From: Reyranella soli | GTDB taxonomy: Bacteria; Pseudomonadota; Alphaproteobacteria; Reyranellales; Reyranellaceae | Assembly: GCF_007992495.1 (NCBI RefSeq) | Contig: NZ_BKAJ01000030.1 | Location: forward strand, 62,001-126,000 | DNA: 64,000 nucleotides | Direction: 5' to 3' | Part shown: positions 50,966 to 61,172 of the stretch, piece by piece | Layout: each line of letters begins with the position of its first letter | Numbering within the stretch: position 1 is the first letter of the stretch | The notes under the pieces: model-generated | The model's input: the letters and a program-made list of their open reading frames with translations, nothing else | What the model was told of the DNA's origin: nothing | Databases searched by the model: none | Position numbers and translations under genes: made by a program

Positions 50966-53371
50966 TCAGATGTTGTCGGCTTCCGTGGAGCCGCCTCCTC
51001 CGGAAGCCGCTTCCTGGCCCCATTTCCAGCCGGTGATCTCGGGCATGTCGTCGCCATGCCGGGCGATGAACTCCCTGTGGTCGATCAGCTTGTCGCGGAT
51101 CGCCTGCTTGGCGTAGGCGGCGCGCGCACCAAGCTTGGGCACGCGATCGATCACGTCGACCACCAGATAGAAGCGGTCGAGACCGTTCAGCACGCACATG
51201 TCGAACGGCGTCGTGGTGGTGCCCTCTTCCTTGTATCCACGCACGTGGATGTTCTGGTGGCCTGTTCGCCGGTACGTCAGCCGATGCACCAGCGTGGGGT
51301 AGCCGTGGAACGCGAAGATGATCGGCTTGTCGACGGTGAACAGTGCATCGAAATCGTGATCCGACAAGCCGTGCGGATGCTCGCTCGCCGGCTGCAGCTT
51401 CATCAGATTGACGACATTGATGACCCGCACCTTCAGGTCGGGGGCGTGCCGGCGAAGGAGATCGACAGCGGCCAGCGTCTCCAGCGTCGGAACGTCGCCA
51501 CAGCAGGCCATGACGACATCGGGCTCGCCGCCGCGATCGTTGCTGGCCCACTCCCAGATGCCAAGGCCGGCCTCGCAGTGCTTCACGGCCTCGTCCATCG
51601 TCAGCCATTGCGGTGCTGGCTGCTTGCCGGCAACGACGACGTTGACGTAGTTCCGGCTGCGCAGGCAGTGATCGGTGACCGAGAGCAGGCAGTTGGCATC
51701 CGGCGGCAAGTAGACGCGGACGACCTCGGCCTTCTTGTTGACGACGTGATCGATGAACCCCGGATCCTGATGGCTGAAGCCATTGTGATCCTGCCGCCAG
51801 ACATGGCTCGACAGGAGGTAGTTCAGCGAACCGATCGGCCGCCGCCAGGGAATGTGATTGCACACCTTCAGCCACTTGGCGTGCTGGTTGAACATCGAAT
51901 CGACGATGTGGATGAACGCCTCGTAGCACGAGAAGAAGCCGTGCCGGCCGGTCAGCAGATAGCCCTCGAGCCAGCCCTGACATTGATGTTCGCTCAGCAT
52001 CTCCATCACCCGCCCATCGGGCGCGAGATGGTCGTCCCAGGCATGGCGTTCCGCCGCCCAGGCGCGGTTGGTCACCTCGAGCACATCCTGCCAGCGGTTC
52101 GAGTTGTTCTCGTCCGGACTGAAGAGCCGGAAATTTCGTTCCTCCGCGCTCAATTTCATAACGTCCCGAAGGAACCGGCCCATGACTCGTGTGGCTTCGG
52201 CAATGGCGGCACCGGGCGCCGGCACATCGACGGCGTAGTCACGGAAATCCGGCAGCCGCAAGGCGCGGAGAAGCGAGCCGCCATTGGTGTGCGGGTTCGC
52301 GCTCATGCGACGCGTGCCTTTGGGGGCGAGCTCGACCAACTCGGGGCGGAGGCCGCCGTTGCTGTCGAAAAGCTCCGCTGGTCTGTAGCTCTTCATCCAG
52401 TCTTCGAGGATGCGCACATGGGCCGGGTTCTCGTGCATCTCGCCCATCGGCACCTGATGCGCGCGCCAGTAGTCCTCGGTGCGCCTGCCATCGATCTCCT
52501 TCGGGCACGTCCAGCCTTTGGGGGTGCGAAGCACGATCATCGGCCAACGGGGCCGCTCGCTGAAGCCGTTCTTAGCAGCGTCAGCCTTGATGCGCTGAAT
52601 CTCGCCAGTAACGGTGTCGAGGGTGGCGGCCATCAGCTCGTGCATCGTCTCCGGGTCATGTCCCTCGACAAAATGCGGCGTGTAGCCATAGCCGCGGAAC
52701 AGGTGGTCCAGCTCGTCATGGCTGATGCGGGCGAGAACGGTGGGATTGGCGATCTTGTAGCCATTGAGATGAAGGATCGGCAGAACCACGCCATCGGTGA
52801 CCGGGTTCAGGAACTTGTTGGAGTGCCAGCTCGTCGCCATGGGCCCGGTTTCGGCCTCACCATCACCGACGACACAGGCAACGACGAGGCCAGGATTGTC
52901 GAAGGCGGCGCCGTAGGCATGCGAGAGGGCGTAGCCGAGCTCGCCACCCTCGTGGATCGAACCGGGCGTCTCGGGTGCGACGTGGCTGGGGATACCGCCG
53001 GGAAACGAGAATTGGGTGAACAGGCGCTTCAGGCCGTCCTCGTCGCGTGAAATGTTCGGATAGACCTCGCTGTAAGTGCCCTCGAGATAGGCGTTCGCGA
53101 CCAGGCCCGGCCCGCCATGCCCGGGGCCGGTGACGTAGATCATGTCGAGGTCGTGCTTCCTGATCAGGCGATTGAGATGAACGTAGATGAAGTTCAGGCC
53201 TGGTGTCGTTCCCCAGTGGCCAAGGAGCCGTGGCTTGATGTGCTCCTTTGTGAGCGATTGCTTGAGCAGCGGATTGTCATAGAGATAGATCTGGCCGACG
53301 GAGAGGTAGTTGGCGGCCCGCCAATACGCATCCATCAACGCCCGTTCCTTGTCGGACAACGCATTTGCCAT
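50966..53371 (-). CDS. xfp: Xylulose-5-phosphate/fructose-6-phosphate phosphoketolase
   Basis: A 801-residue ThDP enzyme that splits X5P/F6P with phosphate to acetyl-phosphate. The start is an ATG at 53371, 5 bases after GGAGG. Motifs: [63 protein letters not shown], the ThDP motif [21 protein letters not shown], and C-terminal [30 protein letters not shown]. Acetate kinase and phosphotransacetylase genes are not adjacent. It gives a carbon-saving bypass around glycolysis. Confidence 0.97.
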   Translation of the reverse strand: MANALSDKERALMDAYWRAANYLSVGQIYLYDNPLLKQSLTKEHIKPRLLGHWGTTPGLNFIYVHLNRLIRKHDLDMIYVTGPGHGGPGLVANAYLEGTYSEVYPNISRDEDGLKRLFTQFSFPGGIPSHVAPETPGSIHEGGELGYALSHAYGAAFDNPGLVVACVVGDGEAETGPMATSWHSNKFLNPVTDGVVLPILHLNGYKIANPTVLARISHDELDHLFRGYGYTPHFVEGHDPETMHELMAATLDTVTGEIQRIKADAAKNGFSERPRWPMIVLRTPKGWTCPKEIDGRRTEDYWRAHQVPMGEMHENPAHVRILEDWMKSYRPAELFDSNGGLRPELVELAPKGTRRMSANPHTNGGSLLRALRLPDFRDYAVDVPAPGAAIAEATRVMGRFLRDVMKLSAEERNFRLFSPDENNSNRWQDVLEVTNRAWAAERHAWDDHLAPDGRVMEMLSEHQCQGWLEGYLLTGRHGFFSCYEAFIHIVDSMFNQHAKWLKVCNHIPWRRPIGSLNYLLSSHVWRQDHNGFSHQDPGFIDHVVNKKAEVVRVYLPPDANCLLSVTDHCLRSRNYVNVVVAGKQPAPQWLTMDEAVKHCEAGLGIWEWASNDRGGEPDVVMACCGDVPTLETLAAVDLLRRHAPDLKVRVINVVNLMKLQPASEHPHGLSDHDFDALFTVDKPIIFAFHGYPTLVHRLTYRRTGHQNIHVRGYKEEGTTTTPFDMCVLNGLDRFYLVVDVIDRVPKLGARAAYAKQAIRDKLIDHREFIARHGDDMPEITGWKWGQEAASGGGGSTEADNI

Positions 53372-53609
53372 CATTGCCTCCAGATCCCGTACTAGTAAGT
53401 CGCCTCCATGGTCCAGGTTGCGACCTCCTATCTGGCCGCAGCTGCAGGATTGAGAGGCGGTAGGACGGCCGATGCCGGCTCCAGGCCGAAAAGACACGAT
53501 AGTCCACCGCGCGCGTCGCCATTGTGACAGGCCGCCTACCGATCGCGAAAGGCCTTGGCTTTGAGCCGCAAAAGGCCGCGGCCTGAAGGGCGCCTGCTGG
53601 CACCAGCGA

Positions 53610-54032
53610 CTACCGCCGGCAAGTGCCGGAATAGTAGGCGTCGGCATCACAAGCCTTGCCACCGGGCAAGGCGCAGGAGCCCTGCTCGTCGGCGGTGCCG
53701 CTCTTGGCCACGACCGTGTAGCGCCCGCCGGTGATGGCGCAGTAGCGCGCCGCTGGCGTGATGTAGCCGGTGACGCGGAGCCCGCCGGCCGGACACTCGC
53801 CCCGGAACAGCGCCCATTCCTCGCACTGGTAGTTGTCGACGAAAACGCAGACGCCGTATTGTCCGCCGTCGGGGCGACGCTCGATGCGCAGCGTGCCCCC
53901 TTTCTCGATGCAGCGCACCGAGGCCGGATTGGCGAGTTGCGGCGCCGGCTGGGTTTGGGCCAGCGCCTCGTGGGCAAACATGCACAAAGCCATCAAGCCG
54001 ACGGCAAGCGGGACCTTCAGCCGCCTGATCAT
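53610..54032 (-). CDS. DUF333 secreted Cys-rich protein
   Basis: 140 residues with a signal peptide ([20 protein letters not shown]). The DUF333 motif is [49 protein letters not shown]-terminal Cys-rich extension has four more Cys ([28 protein letters not shown]). The function is unknown; such proteins are envelope-located. Its start shares one base with the HAD gene stop (TGATG), so the two are co-translated. Confidence 0.8.
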   Translation of the reverse strand: MIRRLKVPLAVGLMALCMFAHEALAQTQPAPQLANPASVRCIEKGGTLRIERRPDGGQYGVCVFVDNYQCEEWALFRGECPAGGLRVTGYITPAARYCAITGGRYTVVAKSGTADEQGSCALPGGKACDADAYYSGTCRR

Positions 54033-55033
54033 CAGCGCAGCTCGAACGGATAGATGACCTTCCAGTCATCCTTCATCGAGACGACCGTCCACTTGCGTCG
54101 CACGGCCTCGTCCCAGGCCTTGTCGAGGTGGCCGATCGGTGAGTTGCGGTCGTAGGCGTACTCGCGCACGGCGTCGGTGTGATGGACGAGCCCCATGAAG
54201 CGCAGGCCCTCGCCTGCCGCCGTCCATTCCAGCATCTGTTGGTCGCCGTCGGAGTTGCCGAAGGCGAGGTACGGGCGACGCCCGATGAATTGGTTGATGC
54301 CGACCGGCTTGCCCGGCCCGTCATCGATGAAGTCGACCTTGGCCTCCTTCATCAGCATCGGCTTGTCGGGCGCCGTCATGACGTACTTGGTGACGCCTGA
54401 CGAGCCCACGACCTGCTCCGGCGGGATGCCGTAGGTGCGCTCGGTCCATGGCCGCATGAACTCGATGCCGCCGCCCGAGACGATGAAGGTCTTGAACTGG
54501 TTGGCGCGCAGGTAGGCCAGAAGCTCCAGCATCGGCTGGTAGATCAGGTCGGTGTAGGGCCGCTTGAAGCGCGGATGACGCGCCGTCGCCAACCAGTCGA
54601 GCACTGTCTTCCGGAACTCTTCGGTCGTGATGCCGGCATGCGTCGCCACGACGGCCTCGAGAAACCCCTTCTCGCTGAGAAGGGCGAGCTGATCACGATC
54701 GTCGGCCAGGATCGAGCGGAACGGCTCGGTCGTCCGCCATTCCGGATGGCGAGCGGCCAATGCCTTCACGCGGTCGAGCGCGAAGACGGTCTGGACATAC
54801 ATCGGCTGCTCGGTCCACAGCGTGCCGTCATTGTCGAAAGTGGCGATGCGCTCAGGGACAGGTACCCAGTCGCGGCCGCCCACCGTCGTCGTGCGCGTCA
54901 CGAAGTCGACGATCGATTGCTTGGCCGGCCCTTCGTTCCACGACGGCAACGGATCGCCTTGCGGCCACGACGGTGCGGCGCGGAGCACAATCGCCGAAGC
55001 GACGACGCCGCCGATGAGTGATCGACGTTGCAA
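54032..55033 (-). CDS. HAD-superfamily hydrolase, exported
   Basis: 333 residues. The start is a TTG at 55033 with a strong AGGAGGGGG 2 bases upstream, giving LQRRSLIGGVVASAIVLRAAPSW, a twin-arginine-like export signal. The HAD motifs are FDNDGTLW (catalytic Asp pair), FIVSGGGIEF, and YLAFGNSDGDQQML. It probably acts as a periplasmic phosphatase of unknown substrate. It is paired with the DUF333 gene. A long upstream open frame exists but lacks supporting signals. Confidence 0.85.
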   Translation of the reverse strand: MQRRSLIGGVVASAIVLRAAPSWPQGDPLPSWNEGPAKQSIVDFVTRTTTVGGRDWVPVPERIATFDNDGTLWTEQPMYVQTVFALDRVKALAARHPEWRTTEPFRSILADDRDQLALLSEKGFLEAVVATHAGITTEEFRKTVLDWLATARHPRFKRPYTDLIYQPMLELLAYLRANQFKTFIVSGGGIEFMRPWTERTYGIPPEQVVGSSGVTKYVMTAPDKPMLMKEAKVDFIDDGPGKPVGINQFIGRRPYLAFGNSDGDQQMLEWTAAGEGLRFMGLVHHTDAVREYAYDRNSPIGHLDKAWDEAVRRKWTVVSMKDDWKVIYPFELR

Positions 55034-55125
55034 ATCCCCCTCCTGAGGCTGCAAGCCTAGCAGGAAACAGCGCCGCACTGAACGCAATTGCCCCTGCGTC
55101 GACGCGTGGGCAGACTGCACCGACG

Positions 55126-56568
55126 ATGGCCGCGACGACCGAACAGCCCGACGCTTCCGTGCAGCGCCTCCTGCCCTGGCTCGTAGCCGTCGCCTTCTTC
55201 ATGCAGTCGCTCGACACAACGATCCTCAACACCGCGGTGCCGGCCATCGCCCAGGCGATGGACGTCAAACCGCTCAACGTGAAGTCGGTGCTCGCGAGCT
55301 ATACGCTGAGCCTCGCGGTGTTCATCCCGATAAGCGGTTGGATGGCCGACCGCTACGGGACGCGCCGCGTCTTTGCCGGGGCAATCGGGCTCTTCACCCT
55401 GGGTTCGGTTCTGTGTGGCCTCGCGACCAGCCTGGAGATGCTGGTGGCGTGCCGCGTCGTACAGGGCATGGGCGGCGCCATGATGATGCCGGTCGGGCGC
55501 ATGACGCTCGCCCGCACCTTCGGCAAGGCCGAGCTGGTGCGCGTCATGAGCTTCGTCGCCATCCCGAGCCTGATCGGCCCGATGGTCGGGCCGGTGGCCG
55601 GCGGCCTGATCGTCACCTATCTCGACTGGCGCGGCGTGTTCTACGTCAACGTACCGGTCGGCCTGCTCGGCCTCTACTTCGTGCAGCGCTACCTGCCCGA
55701 CTATCGCGAGGCGAAGGTCCCTGCGCTCGACATGGCCGGGATGGTGCTGTTTGGCGGCGGCATTGCGCTCCTGTCCTACGTACTGGAGGTCTTTGGCGAT
55801 CATACGCACGGCGCCGCCACGGTCGTGGTGATGCTGGCGATCGCGGCCGCGCTGCTCGCGGCCTATGGCGTGCGCGCCAGGTTGACGCCCCACCCCCTGC
55901 TCAATCTCGGCCTGTTCCGGTTGCGCACCTTCCGCGCGGCGGTGAGCGGCGGTTTCTTCACGCGGCTGGGATTGGGCGGCATCCCGTTCCTGTTCCCCCT
56001 GCTCTACCAGATCGGGCTCGGCTTCTCGCCGGTCGTGTCGGGCCTGCTGGTGCTGCCGCAGGCCGTGGCCTCGATCGGCTTGAAAGCCTTCATGCCGGCG
56101 ATCCTGGCGCGGCTCGGCTATCGCAACGTGCTGGTCGGCAACACGGTCGTGGTCGGCCTGATGATCCTGTCGTTCGCGACCGTAGGCACGCACACGCCGG
56201 TCTGGCAGATCGTCGGCCAGGCCTTCATCCTGGGCTTCTTCACCTCCATGCAATACACCAGCATGAATACGCTGGTGTACGCCGACGTCTCGGCTCAGCA
56301 GACCAGCGCCGCCAGCACCATCGCCGCCACCGGCCAGCAGCTCGCCATAAGCTTCGGCGTGGCGGGCGCGGCGTTGGTCGCCGCCATCTTCGTGCCGCCC
56401 GAGCTCCATTCGCATCCCGCCGCGATCGTGCACGGCGTGCAGCAGGCCTTCCTGGCGCTGGGCGTGCTGACCGTCCTGTCGTCGGTCGTCTTCATGGAGC
56501 TCAAGGCCGACGACGGCGAGGGCATGAGCAACCACGATGCGAGCCATCGCCGCCACGACGAACACTAG
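55126..56568 (+). CDS. DHA2-type MFS multidrug exporter
   Basis: 480 residues with about 12-14 helices. Motifs: VAVAFFMQSLDTTILNTAVPAIAQAMDV (the DHA2 motif D1 with Asp), the loop GWMADRYGTRRVFAGA, ARVVQG-like ACRVVQGMGGAMMMPVGRM, and GPMVGPVAGGLIVTYLDWRGVFYVNVPVG (motif C). This matches EmrB/HsrA proteins, which export drugs by proton antiport. There is no membrane-fusion-protein gene next to it. The start at 55126 is preferred; the frame runs further upstream without support. Confidence 0.93.
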   Translation: MAATTEQPDASVQRLLPWLVAVAFFMQSLDTTILNTAVPAIAQAMDVKPLNVKSVLASYTLSLAVFIPISGWMADRYGTRRVFAGAIGLFTLGSVLCGLATSLEMLVACRVVQGMGGAMMMPVGRMTLARTFGKAELVRVMSFVAIPSLIGPMVGPVAGGLIVTYLDWRGVFYVNVPVGLLGLYFVQRYLPDYREAKVPALDMAGMVLFGGGIALLSYVLEVFGDHTHGAATVVVMLAIAAALLAAYGVRARLTPHPLLNLGLFRLRTFRAAVSGGFFTRLGLGGIPFLFPLLYQIGLGFSPVVSGLLVLPQAVASIGLKAFMPAILARLGYRNVLVGNTVVVGLMILSFATVGTHTPVWQIVGQAFILGFFTSMQYTSMNTLVYADVSAQQTSAASTIAATGQQLAISFGVAGAALVAAIFVPPELHSHPAAIVHGVQQAFLALGVLTVLSSVVFMELKADDGEGMSNHDASHRRHDEH

Positions 56569-56577
56569 GTCGTCGCA

Positions 56578-57069
56578 TCAAGCCGTCGGGTTGAGACGCC
56601 AGATGGCGATGTTGAGCACCGTGGCGAAGGCCACCCAGGCGAGATAGGGAAGCATCAGCAGCCCCGCCCAGCGGTCGATGGGGCGGAAGGCGAGCGTGGT
56701 CACCGCCACGCCGACATCGAGCACTACGATGGTTGCGAGCGCGGCGCCGATCTTCTGCAGGCCGAAGAACACCACCGTCCAGCCGAGGGTGAGCGCGAGC
56801 TGCAGGGCGAACAGCGTCAGCGGCCCGCGCCTTGTGTCGCGATCGGCGGTGCGCCACACGCGCCAGGCCGCGATCGCCATCAGCACATAGAGCAACGTCC
56901 AGACCGGGCCGAACGCACCGTCGGGCGGCGTGAAGGCCGGCTTGGCGAGATCGGCGTACCAGGTATCGACGCTGGTCGCGACGACCCCGGCGCCGAGCGC
57001 GCCGACGCCGAGGCAGAGAGCCACGAAGAACGCGAGTCCGATCAGGTCGACGACGCGGTTGCGCGGCAT
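56578..57069 (-). CDS. tspO: TspO/MBR-family membrane protein
   Basis: 163 residues with five helices. The family signature is WYADLAKPAFTPPDGAFGPVWTLLYVLMAIAAWRVW; further on FALQLALTLGWTVVFFGLQKIG and PYLAWVAFATVLNIAIWRLN are conserved. TspO binds porphyrins and acts in redox/tetrapyrrole signalling in alphaproteobacteria. It follows the DUF1345 gene by 2 bases on the same strand and is convergent with the MFS gene. Confidence 0.95.
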   Translation of the reverse strand: MPRNRVVDLIGLAFFVALCLGVGALGAGVVATSVDTWYADLAKPAFTPPDGAFGPVWTLLYVLMAIAAWRVWRTADRDTRRGPLTLFALQLALTLGWTVVFFGLQKIGAALATIVVLDVGVAVTTLAFRPIDRWAGLLMLPYLAWVAFATVLNIAIWRLNPTA

Positions 57070-57071
57070 GA

Positions 57072-57743
57072 TCAGCTGAGCATGCTCGCGCCGACATTGA
57101 TGGTCAGCGCGAGGATGGCGGTGTTGAAGGCGAAGGACACGATGCCGTGCACCATCGTCAGCTGGCGCATGGCGCGCGACTCGGTGGACACGTCGGCGGT
57201 CTGCGAGGCGCAGCCGATGACGAAGGAATAGTAGAGGAAGTCGCGATAGTCGGGCTCGCGATGGCCGGGGAAGTGCAATCCGCCCGGACCATCCTCGTCG
57301 GGCCGGTAGTAGACGTTAGCGTAGTGCAAGGTGAAGACAGTGTGGGTGAAGGTCCATGACAGGACGACCGTGAGCGCGGTGAGGAAGATCCCGAGCGCCA
57401 GCGAATGGTTGGGCGATTTCAGCGCCGGCATCTCGGCGGCGATGCAAATGAAACTGGCGACGACAGCAGAGACGACCAGGAGCAGGATCACCCAGTCGCC
57501 CTCGTCATTGAGCGCGGCATGGTCGTGGCAATCCTCGACCGTCGAGCCGTGGATCATCCACATGATGGCGCTGATATAGAGCAACGCCGTGAGGTCCCAG
57601 GCCATGATGAAGCGGGTCGTCAGCCGGATCTCGGCCGGCAGCAAGGCCAGCAGGACCAGGCCGGCAACCGTCGACGCCAACAGGCGCTTGCGGCCGATGA
57701 TGAAGCGAAAGACCCGCTTGTCGCGATACGTGCCTGTGGCCAT
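57072..57743 (-). CDS. DUF1345 membrane protein
   Basis: 223 residues with an ATG at 57743 behind a GAGGGAGAGGG stretch. About five helices. Family motifs are SAIMWMIHGSTVEDCHDHAALNDEGDWVILLLVVSAVVAS, SWTFTHTVFTLHYANVYY, and DYRDFLYYSFVIGCASQTADVS. The role of DUF1345 is unknown. The close coupling with tspO suggests joint expression. Confidence 0.9.
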   Translation of the reverse strand: MATGTYRDKRVFRFIIGRKRLLASTVAGLVLLALLPAEIRLTTRFIMAWDLTALLYISAIMWMIHGSTVEDCHDHAALNDEGDWVILLLVVSAVVASFICIAAEMPALKSPNHSLALGIFLTALTVVLSWTFTHTVFTLHYANVYYRPDEDGPGGLHFPGHREPDYRDFLYYSFVIGCASQTADVSTESRAMRQLTMVHGIVSFAFNTAILALTINVGASMLS

Positions 57744-57808
57744 GCCCTCTCCCTCGCCGCACTCTGCCATGTCGGCACGTCGGTGCAATCGGTGTAGTCT
57801 TTTGGGCC

Positions 57809-58426
57809 ATGTTGTTTGACGCGCTCGATCTCGGCGCCACCTTCGTCTTCGCCATCAGCGGCGCCACCCAGGGCGTGCGCAAGCGGCTCGATCTGTTCGG
57901 CGTGCTGGTCGTCGCCTGGGCCGCCGGCGTGGCAGGCGGCATCGCCCGCGATCTGCTGATCGGCGCCGTGCCACCGGCCGCAATCGCCCATTGGCGATAC
58001 TTCGCCATCACCATCGCCGCCGGGCTGGTCGGCTTCTTCGCCTCCGCACAAATCGCCCGGCTGAAGACGCCGGTGCAGCTCTTCGATGCCGCGGGCCTTT
58101 GCCTGTTCGCCGTGACCGGCACCGAGAAGGCCCTGGCCTACGGCCTCAACCCCTTTGTGGCGGCCGTCCTGGGCATGATGACCTGCATCGGCGGCGGCGT
58201 GGCGCGGGACCTTCTGACGCTCGAGATCCCGACCGTGCTCAGGGCCGAGCTCTATGCCGTAGCGGCGCTGGCGGGCGCGGGGTCGATGGCGCTCGGCTTC
58301 ACGCTCGGCCTACCGCACATCCCGGTCATGGTCTTCGGGGCCGGTCTCTGCCTCTTCCTGCGACTGATGTCGCTTTATCGGGGCTGGCGACTGCCTTCTA
58401 GTAAGTATTTCAAAGAAACTGATTAA
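57809..58426 (+). CDS. TRIC-type (UPF0126) cation channel family protein
   Basis: 205 residues in two repeated three-helix halves: LDLGATFVFAISGATQGVRKRLDLFGVLVVAWAAGVAGGIARDLLIGAVPP and LFDAAGLCLFAVTGTEKALAYGLNPFVAAVLGMMTCIGGGVARDLLTLEIP, the doubled GGIARDLL-type motif of UPF0126/TRIC. The family forms trimeric K+ or cation channels. It is divergent from the DUF1345 gene and lies 102 bases upstream of pyrE. Confidence 0.9.
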   Translation: MLFDALDLGATFVFAISGATQGVRKRLDLFGVLVVAWAAGVAGGIARDLLIGAVPPAAIAHWRYFAITIAAGLVGFFASAQIARLKTPVQLFDAAGLCLFAVTGTEKALAYGLNPFVAAVLGMMTCIGGGVARDLLTLEIPTVLRAELYAVAALAGAGSMALGFTLGLPHIPVMVFGAGLCLFLRLMSLYRGWRLPSSKYFKETD

Positions 58427-58528
58427 CTTCGAAGACCGGGAAGCACCGTCGCCCTTGCCGGTCCTCTGTATGAACGCTAAACACACGGCCGTCATTTTGT
58501 CGCAAGCCGATCGGGGGAAAGGCAGTCA

Positions 58529-59311
58529 ATGGCGACGAAGAAGAAGAGCAAGACGCCGGCCGCTGAAACTCTGAACGGGTCGGCCAACAAGTTGAACGGC
58601 AAGGTAAATTCGGCTCGGGCCAGCGGCACGACCGAGGCGCGGGACACCGCGCGCCTGCTGCTGGAGATCGAGGCCATCCACTGCCGGCCCGAGAACCCGT
58701 ACATCTTCACCTCGGGGCGGGCGAGCCCGGTCTATATCGACTGCCGAAAGCTGATCTCCTACCCCGAGGCGCGCTCCAAGATCATGAGCCATGCGCTCAG
58801 AGCGATCGATCGCGACATCGGCTGGAACAAGATCGACGTGGTGGCGGGCGGCGAAACCGCCGGCATCCCGTTCGCCGCCTTCCTGGCGGCGCTGGCCAAG
58901 AAGCCGATGATCTACGTGCGCAAGCAGCCCAAGGGCTTCGGCCGCATGGCGCAGATCGAGGGTGACCTCAAGCCCGGCAAGCGCGTGCTGCTGGTCGAGG
59001 ACCTGGCCACCGACGGCGGCAGCAAGCTGGTCTTCATCGAGGCGCTGAAGAAGGCCGAGGCCAAGGTCACCGACTGCTTCGTGATCTTCCACTACGGCAT
59101 CTTCCCGCAGAGCGTCGAGATGCTGGCGGCCGGCGGCGTCAAGCTGCATGCGCTCGCCACCTGGTGGGACGCGCTGGAGGCGGCCTCGAAGTACAAGTAC
59201 TTCGACGAGAAGGGCCTCGCCGAGACCCGCGCCTTCCTCGAAGCGCCCGAGCAATGGTCGGCCAACCACGGCGGCCGTCCACCGGCGCCGCGCCCGACGC
59301 TGGGACGGTAA
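58529..59311 (+). CDS. pyrE: Orotate phosphoribosyltransferase
   Basis: 260 residues. The enzyme converts orotate and PRPP into orotidine 5'-phosphate. The core has FTSGRASPVYIDCRKLISYPEARSKIM, DVVAGGETAGIPFAAFLA, MIYVRKQPKGFGRMAQIEG and the PRPP loop RVLLVEDLATDGGSK. A poorly conserved N-terminal extension (about 35 residues, MATKKKSKTPAAETLNG...) precedes it. A short GACCGG/CCGGTC stem lies in the leader, and a family B palindrome follows the stop. Confidence 0.95.
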   Translation: MATKKKSKTPAAETLNGSANKLNGKVNSARASGTTEARDTARLLLEIEAIHCRPENPYIFTSGRASPVYIDCRKLISYPEARSKIMSHALRAIDRDIGWNKIDVVAGGETAGIPFAAFLAALAKKPMIYVRKQPKGFGRMAQIEGDLKPGKRVLLVEDLATDGGSKLVFIEALKKAEAKVTDCFVIFHYGIFPQSVEMLAAGGVKLHALATWWDALEAASKYKYFDEKGLAETRAFLEAPEQWSANHGGRPPAPRPTLGR

Positions 59312-59329
59312 GAGTCATTGGACCGCGGG

Positions 59330-59379
59330 CCTCCAGGCCCGCTCATGAATCATGAGGCGGGCCTGGAGGCCCGCGGTCC
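59330..59379. repeat. Family B palindromic element, near-perfect
   Basis: 29-base arms starting GGACCGCGGGCCTCCAGGCC and ending GCGGTCC pair around TCATGA-AT-TCATGA-like centre sequence, with a single extra G in the right arm. Each arm also contains GCGGGCCTCCAGGCCCGC, itself palindromic. It lies between pyrE and the next binding-protein gene. Confidence 0.85.
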
Positions 59380-59423
59380 CTTGAGGTTGCCTCACGCATC
59401 AACGAATGCGACGGTGCGCGGAC

Positions 59424-61085
59424 ATGATCCGTCGCATTCTTTTTGTACTCCTCGCGCTCGCAGCGCTGGCCAGCCCTGCCCGCGCCAAGGACGAGCTGGT
59501 GATCGGGATGACCCAGTCGCCGGGCACCTGGAATCCGTTGATCAGCTCGATGCTCGCCAAGTCGCTGATCAGCAACATGACCAGCCGGCCGCTGACGGCG
59601 TGGAACGCCGACTGGAAGCTGGTCTGCCTGGTCTGCACCGAGCTACCGACGATCGAGAATGGCAAGGCCCGCGTGATCGACCTTCCAGATGATGGCAAGG
59701 GGGGCGGCAAGAAGGGCATGGAAGTCGATCTCGAGCTGCGCGACCTGAAATGGGGCGACGGCACGCCGGTCACCGCCAAGGACGTCGCCTTCACGCTCGA
59801 GGTCGGCCGCCATCCGCTGTCGGGCGTGGCCTCGGCAGAGTTTTTTAAGCGCGTCATCAAGTTCGACGCCAAGGACGATCGTCGCTTCACCATGACGATC
59901 GATCGCGTCACCTTCGACTACAACAGCATGGGCCTGCTCCTGCTGCCGGCGCACATCGAGAAGCCGATCTTCGAGGCCAATCCTGCCGAGTATCGCAACA
60001 AGACGGCGTTCGACACCAACTCGACCAACCCTGGCCTGTTCTTCGGCCCCTTCCGCATCGTCGAGATCGTGCCGGGCAACCGCATCGTCCTCGAACAGAA
60101 CCCGACCTGGACGGGGGAGAAGCCGTATTTCAAGCGCATCGTCGTCAAGATTATCGAGAACACGGCGGCGCTCGAAGCGAACCTTCTCTCCGGCAATGTC
60201 GACTACGTCTTCGGCGAACTCGGCCTGTCGCTCGACCAGGTGCTGGCCTTCGAGAAGCGCCACAAGGACAAGTACGACTTCATCTACAAGCCGGCGCTGA
60301 TCTACGAGCACATCGACACCATGCTCGACAACAAGCTCCTCGAGGACCGCCGCGTGCGCCAGGCGATCCTGAGCGCGATCGATCGCAAGGCCATCTCCGA
60401 GAAGCTGTTCGAGGGCAAGAACCCGATCGCCGACGGGCCGATCAGCCCGCTCGACCCGATGTTCACCCCCAACACCAAACATTACGCCTACGATCCGGCC
60501 GCTGCGCGCAAGCTTTTGGACGAAGCGGGCTTCTCCGACATCAAGAACGGCGTGCGCCACAACGCCAAGGGCGAGCGGCTGTCGCTCGAGATCACCACCA
60601 CCGCCGGCAATCGCGTGCGCGAGCTGGTGACGCAGGTGATCCAGAGCCAGCTCCGTCAGGTCGGCATCGAATTGCGCATCAAGGCCGAGCCGATGCGCGT
60701 CTTCTCCGAGGCGCTGAATCGCCGCCAGTTCTCGGCCCTCGCCATGTATGCCTGGGTGCAGTCGCCCGAGGGCGTGCCGCGCACGCTGCTCTATTCCACC
60801 GAGATCCCGACGGCCGAGAACGCCTGGAGCGGCCAGAACTACCCGGGCTACCGCAACCCCGCCATGGACGCCGCGCTCGACGGCGCCGAACGCGAGCTCA
60901 ACTTCGACAAGCGCCGCGCCCTGTTCGCCGACATCCAGCGCATCCATGCCGAGGACCTGCCGGTGCTGCCGATGTTCTTCCGCGTCGATCCCTTCGTCAT
61001 CCCCAAGCAGCTCAAGGGCGTCGTGCCGACAGGCCACATCAACAGCTCGACCCTGTGGATCGAGCAGTGGCGCTGGGAGAACTGA
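59424..61085 (+). CDS. ABC-transporter substrate-binding protein, family 5 (peptide type)
   Basis: 553 residues with a signal peptide (MIRRILFVLLALAALASPARA). The mature part has DELVIGMTQSPGTWNPLISSM, LELRDLKWGDGTPVTAKDVAFTLE, LFFGPFRIVEIVPGNRIVLEQNPTW, and RRVRQAILSAIDRKAISEKLFEGK. It belongs with the two permease genes downstream, separated by a palindromic repeat. Substrate likely a peptide or similar. The ATG at 59424 is chosen from the signal peptide. Confidence 0.92.
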   Translation: MIRRILFVLLALAALASPARAKDELVIGMTQSPGTWNPLISSMLAKSLISNMTSRPLTAWNADWKLVCLVCTELPTIENGKARVIDLPDDGKGGGKKGMEVDLELRDLKWGDGTPVTAKDVAFTLEVGRHPLSGVASAEFFKRVIKFDAKDDRRFTMTIDRVTFDYNSMGLLLLPAHIEKPIFEANPAEYRNKTAFDTNSTNPGLFFGPFRIVEIVPGNRIVLEQNPTWTGEKPYFKRIVVKIIENTAALEANLLSGNVDYVFGELGLSLDQVLAFEKRHKDKYDFIYKPALIYEHIDTMLDNKLLEDRRVRQAILSAIDRKAISEKLFEGKNPIADGPISPLDPMFTPNTKHYAYDPAAARKLLDEAGFSDIKNGVRHNAKGERLSLEITTTAGNRVRELVTQVIQSQLRQVGIELRIKAEPMRVFSEALNRRQFSALAMYAWVQSPEGVPRTLLYSTEIPTAENAWSGQNYPGYRNPAMDAALDGAERELNFDKRRALFADIQRIHAEDLPVLPMFFRVDPFVIPKQLKGVVPTGHINSSTLWIEQWRWEN

Positions 61086-61092
61086 GTTGAGG

Positions 61093-61170
61093 CTGGGGGC
61101 GCGCCACTCCAGTGGCGCGATCATCTGTCGTTGCCGTCAAAGGCGCGCGACTGGAGTCGCGCGCCCCCAG
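61093..61170. repeat. Family B-like palindromic element
   Basis: The outer arms CTGGGGGCGCGC and GCGCGCCCCCAG flank two inner stems, GCGCGCCACTCCAGTGGCGC and CGCGCGACTGGAGTCGCGCG. The CTCCAG/CTGGAG cores match the family B pattern. It ends 2 bases before the dppB-like ATG, so the ribosome-binding region of that gene is inside the repeat. Confidence 0.75.
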
Positions 61171-61172
61171 CC

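Noticed and set aside
51056..53050. 664-codon plus-strand frame across the phosphoketolase gene
   Set aside because: It is antisense to a clear phosphoketolase and shows the same low-complexity antisense composition.
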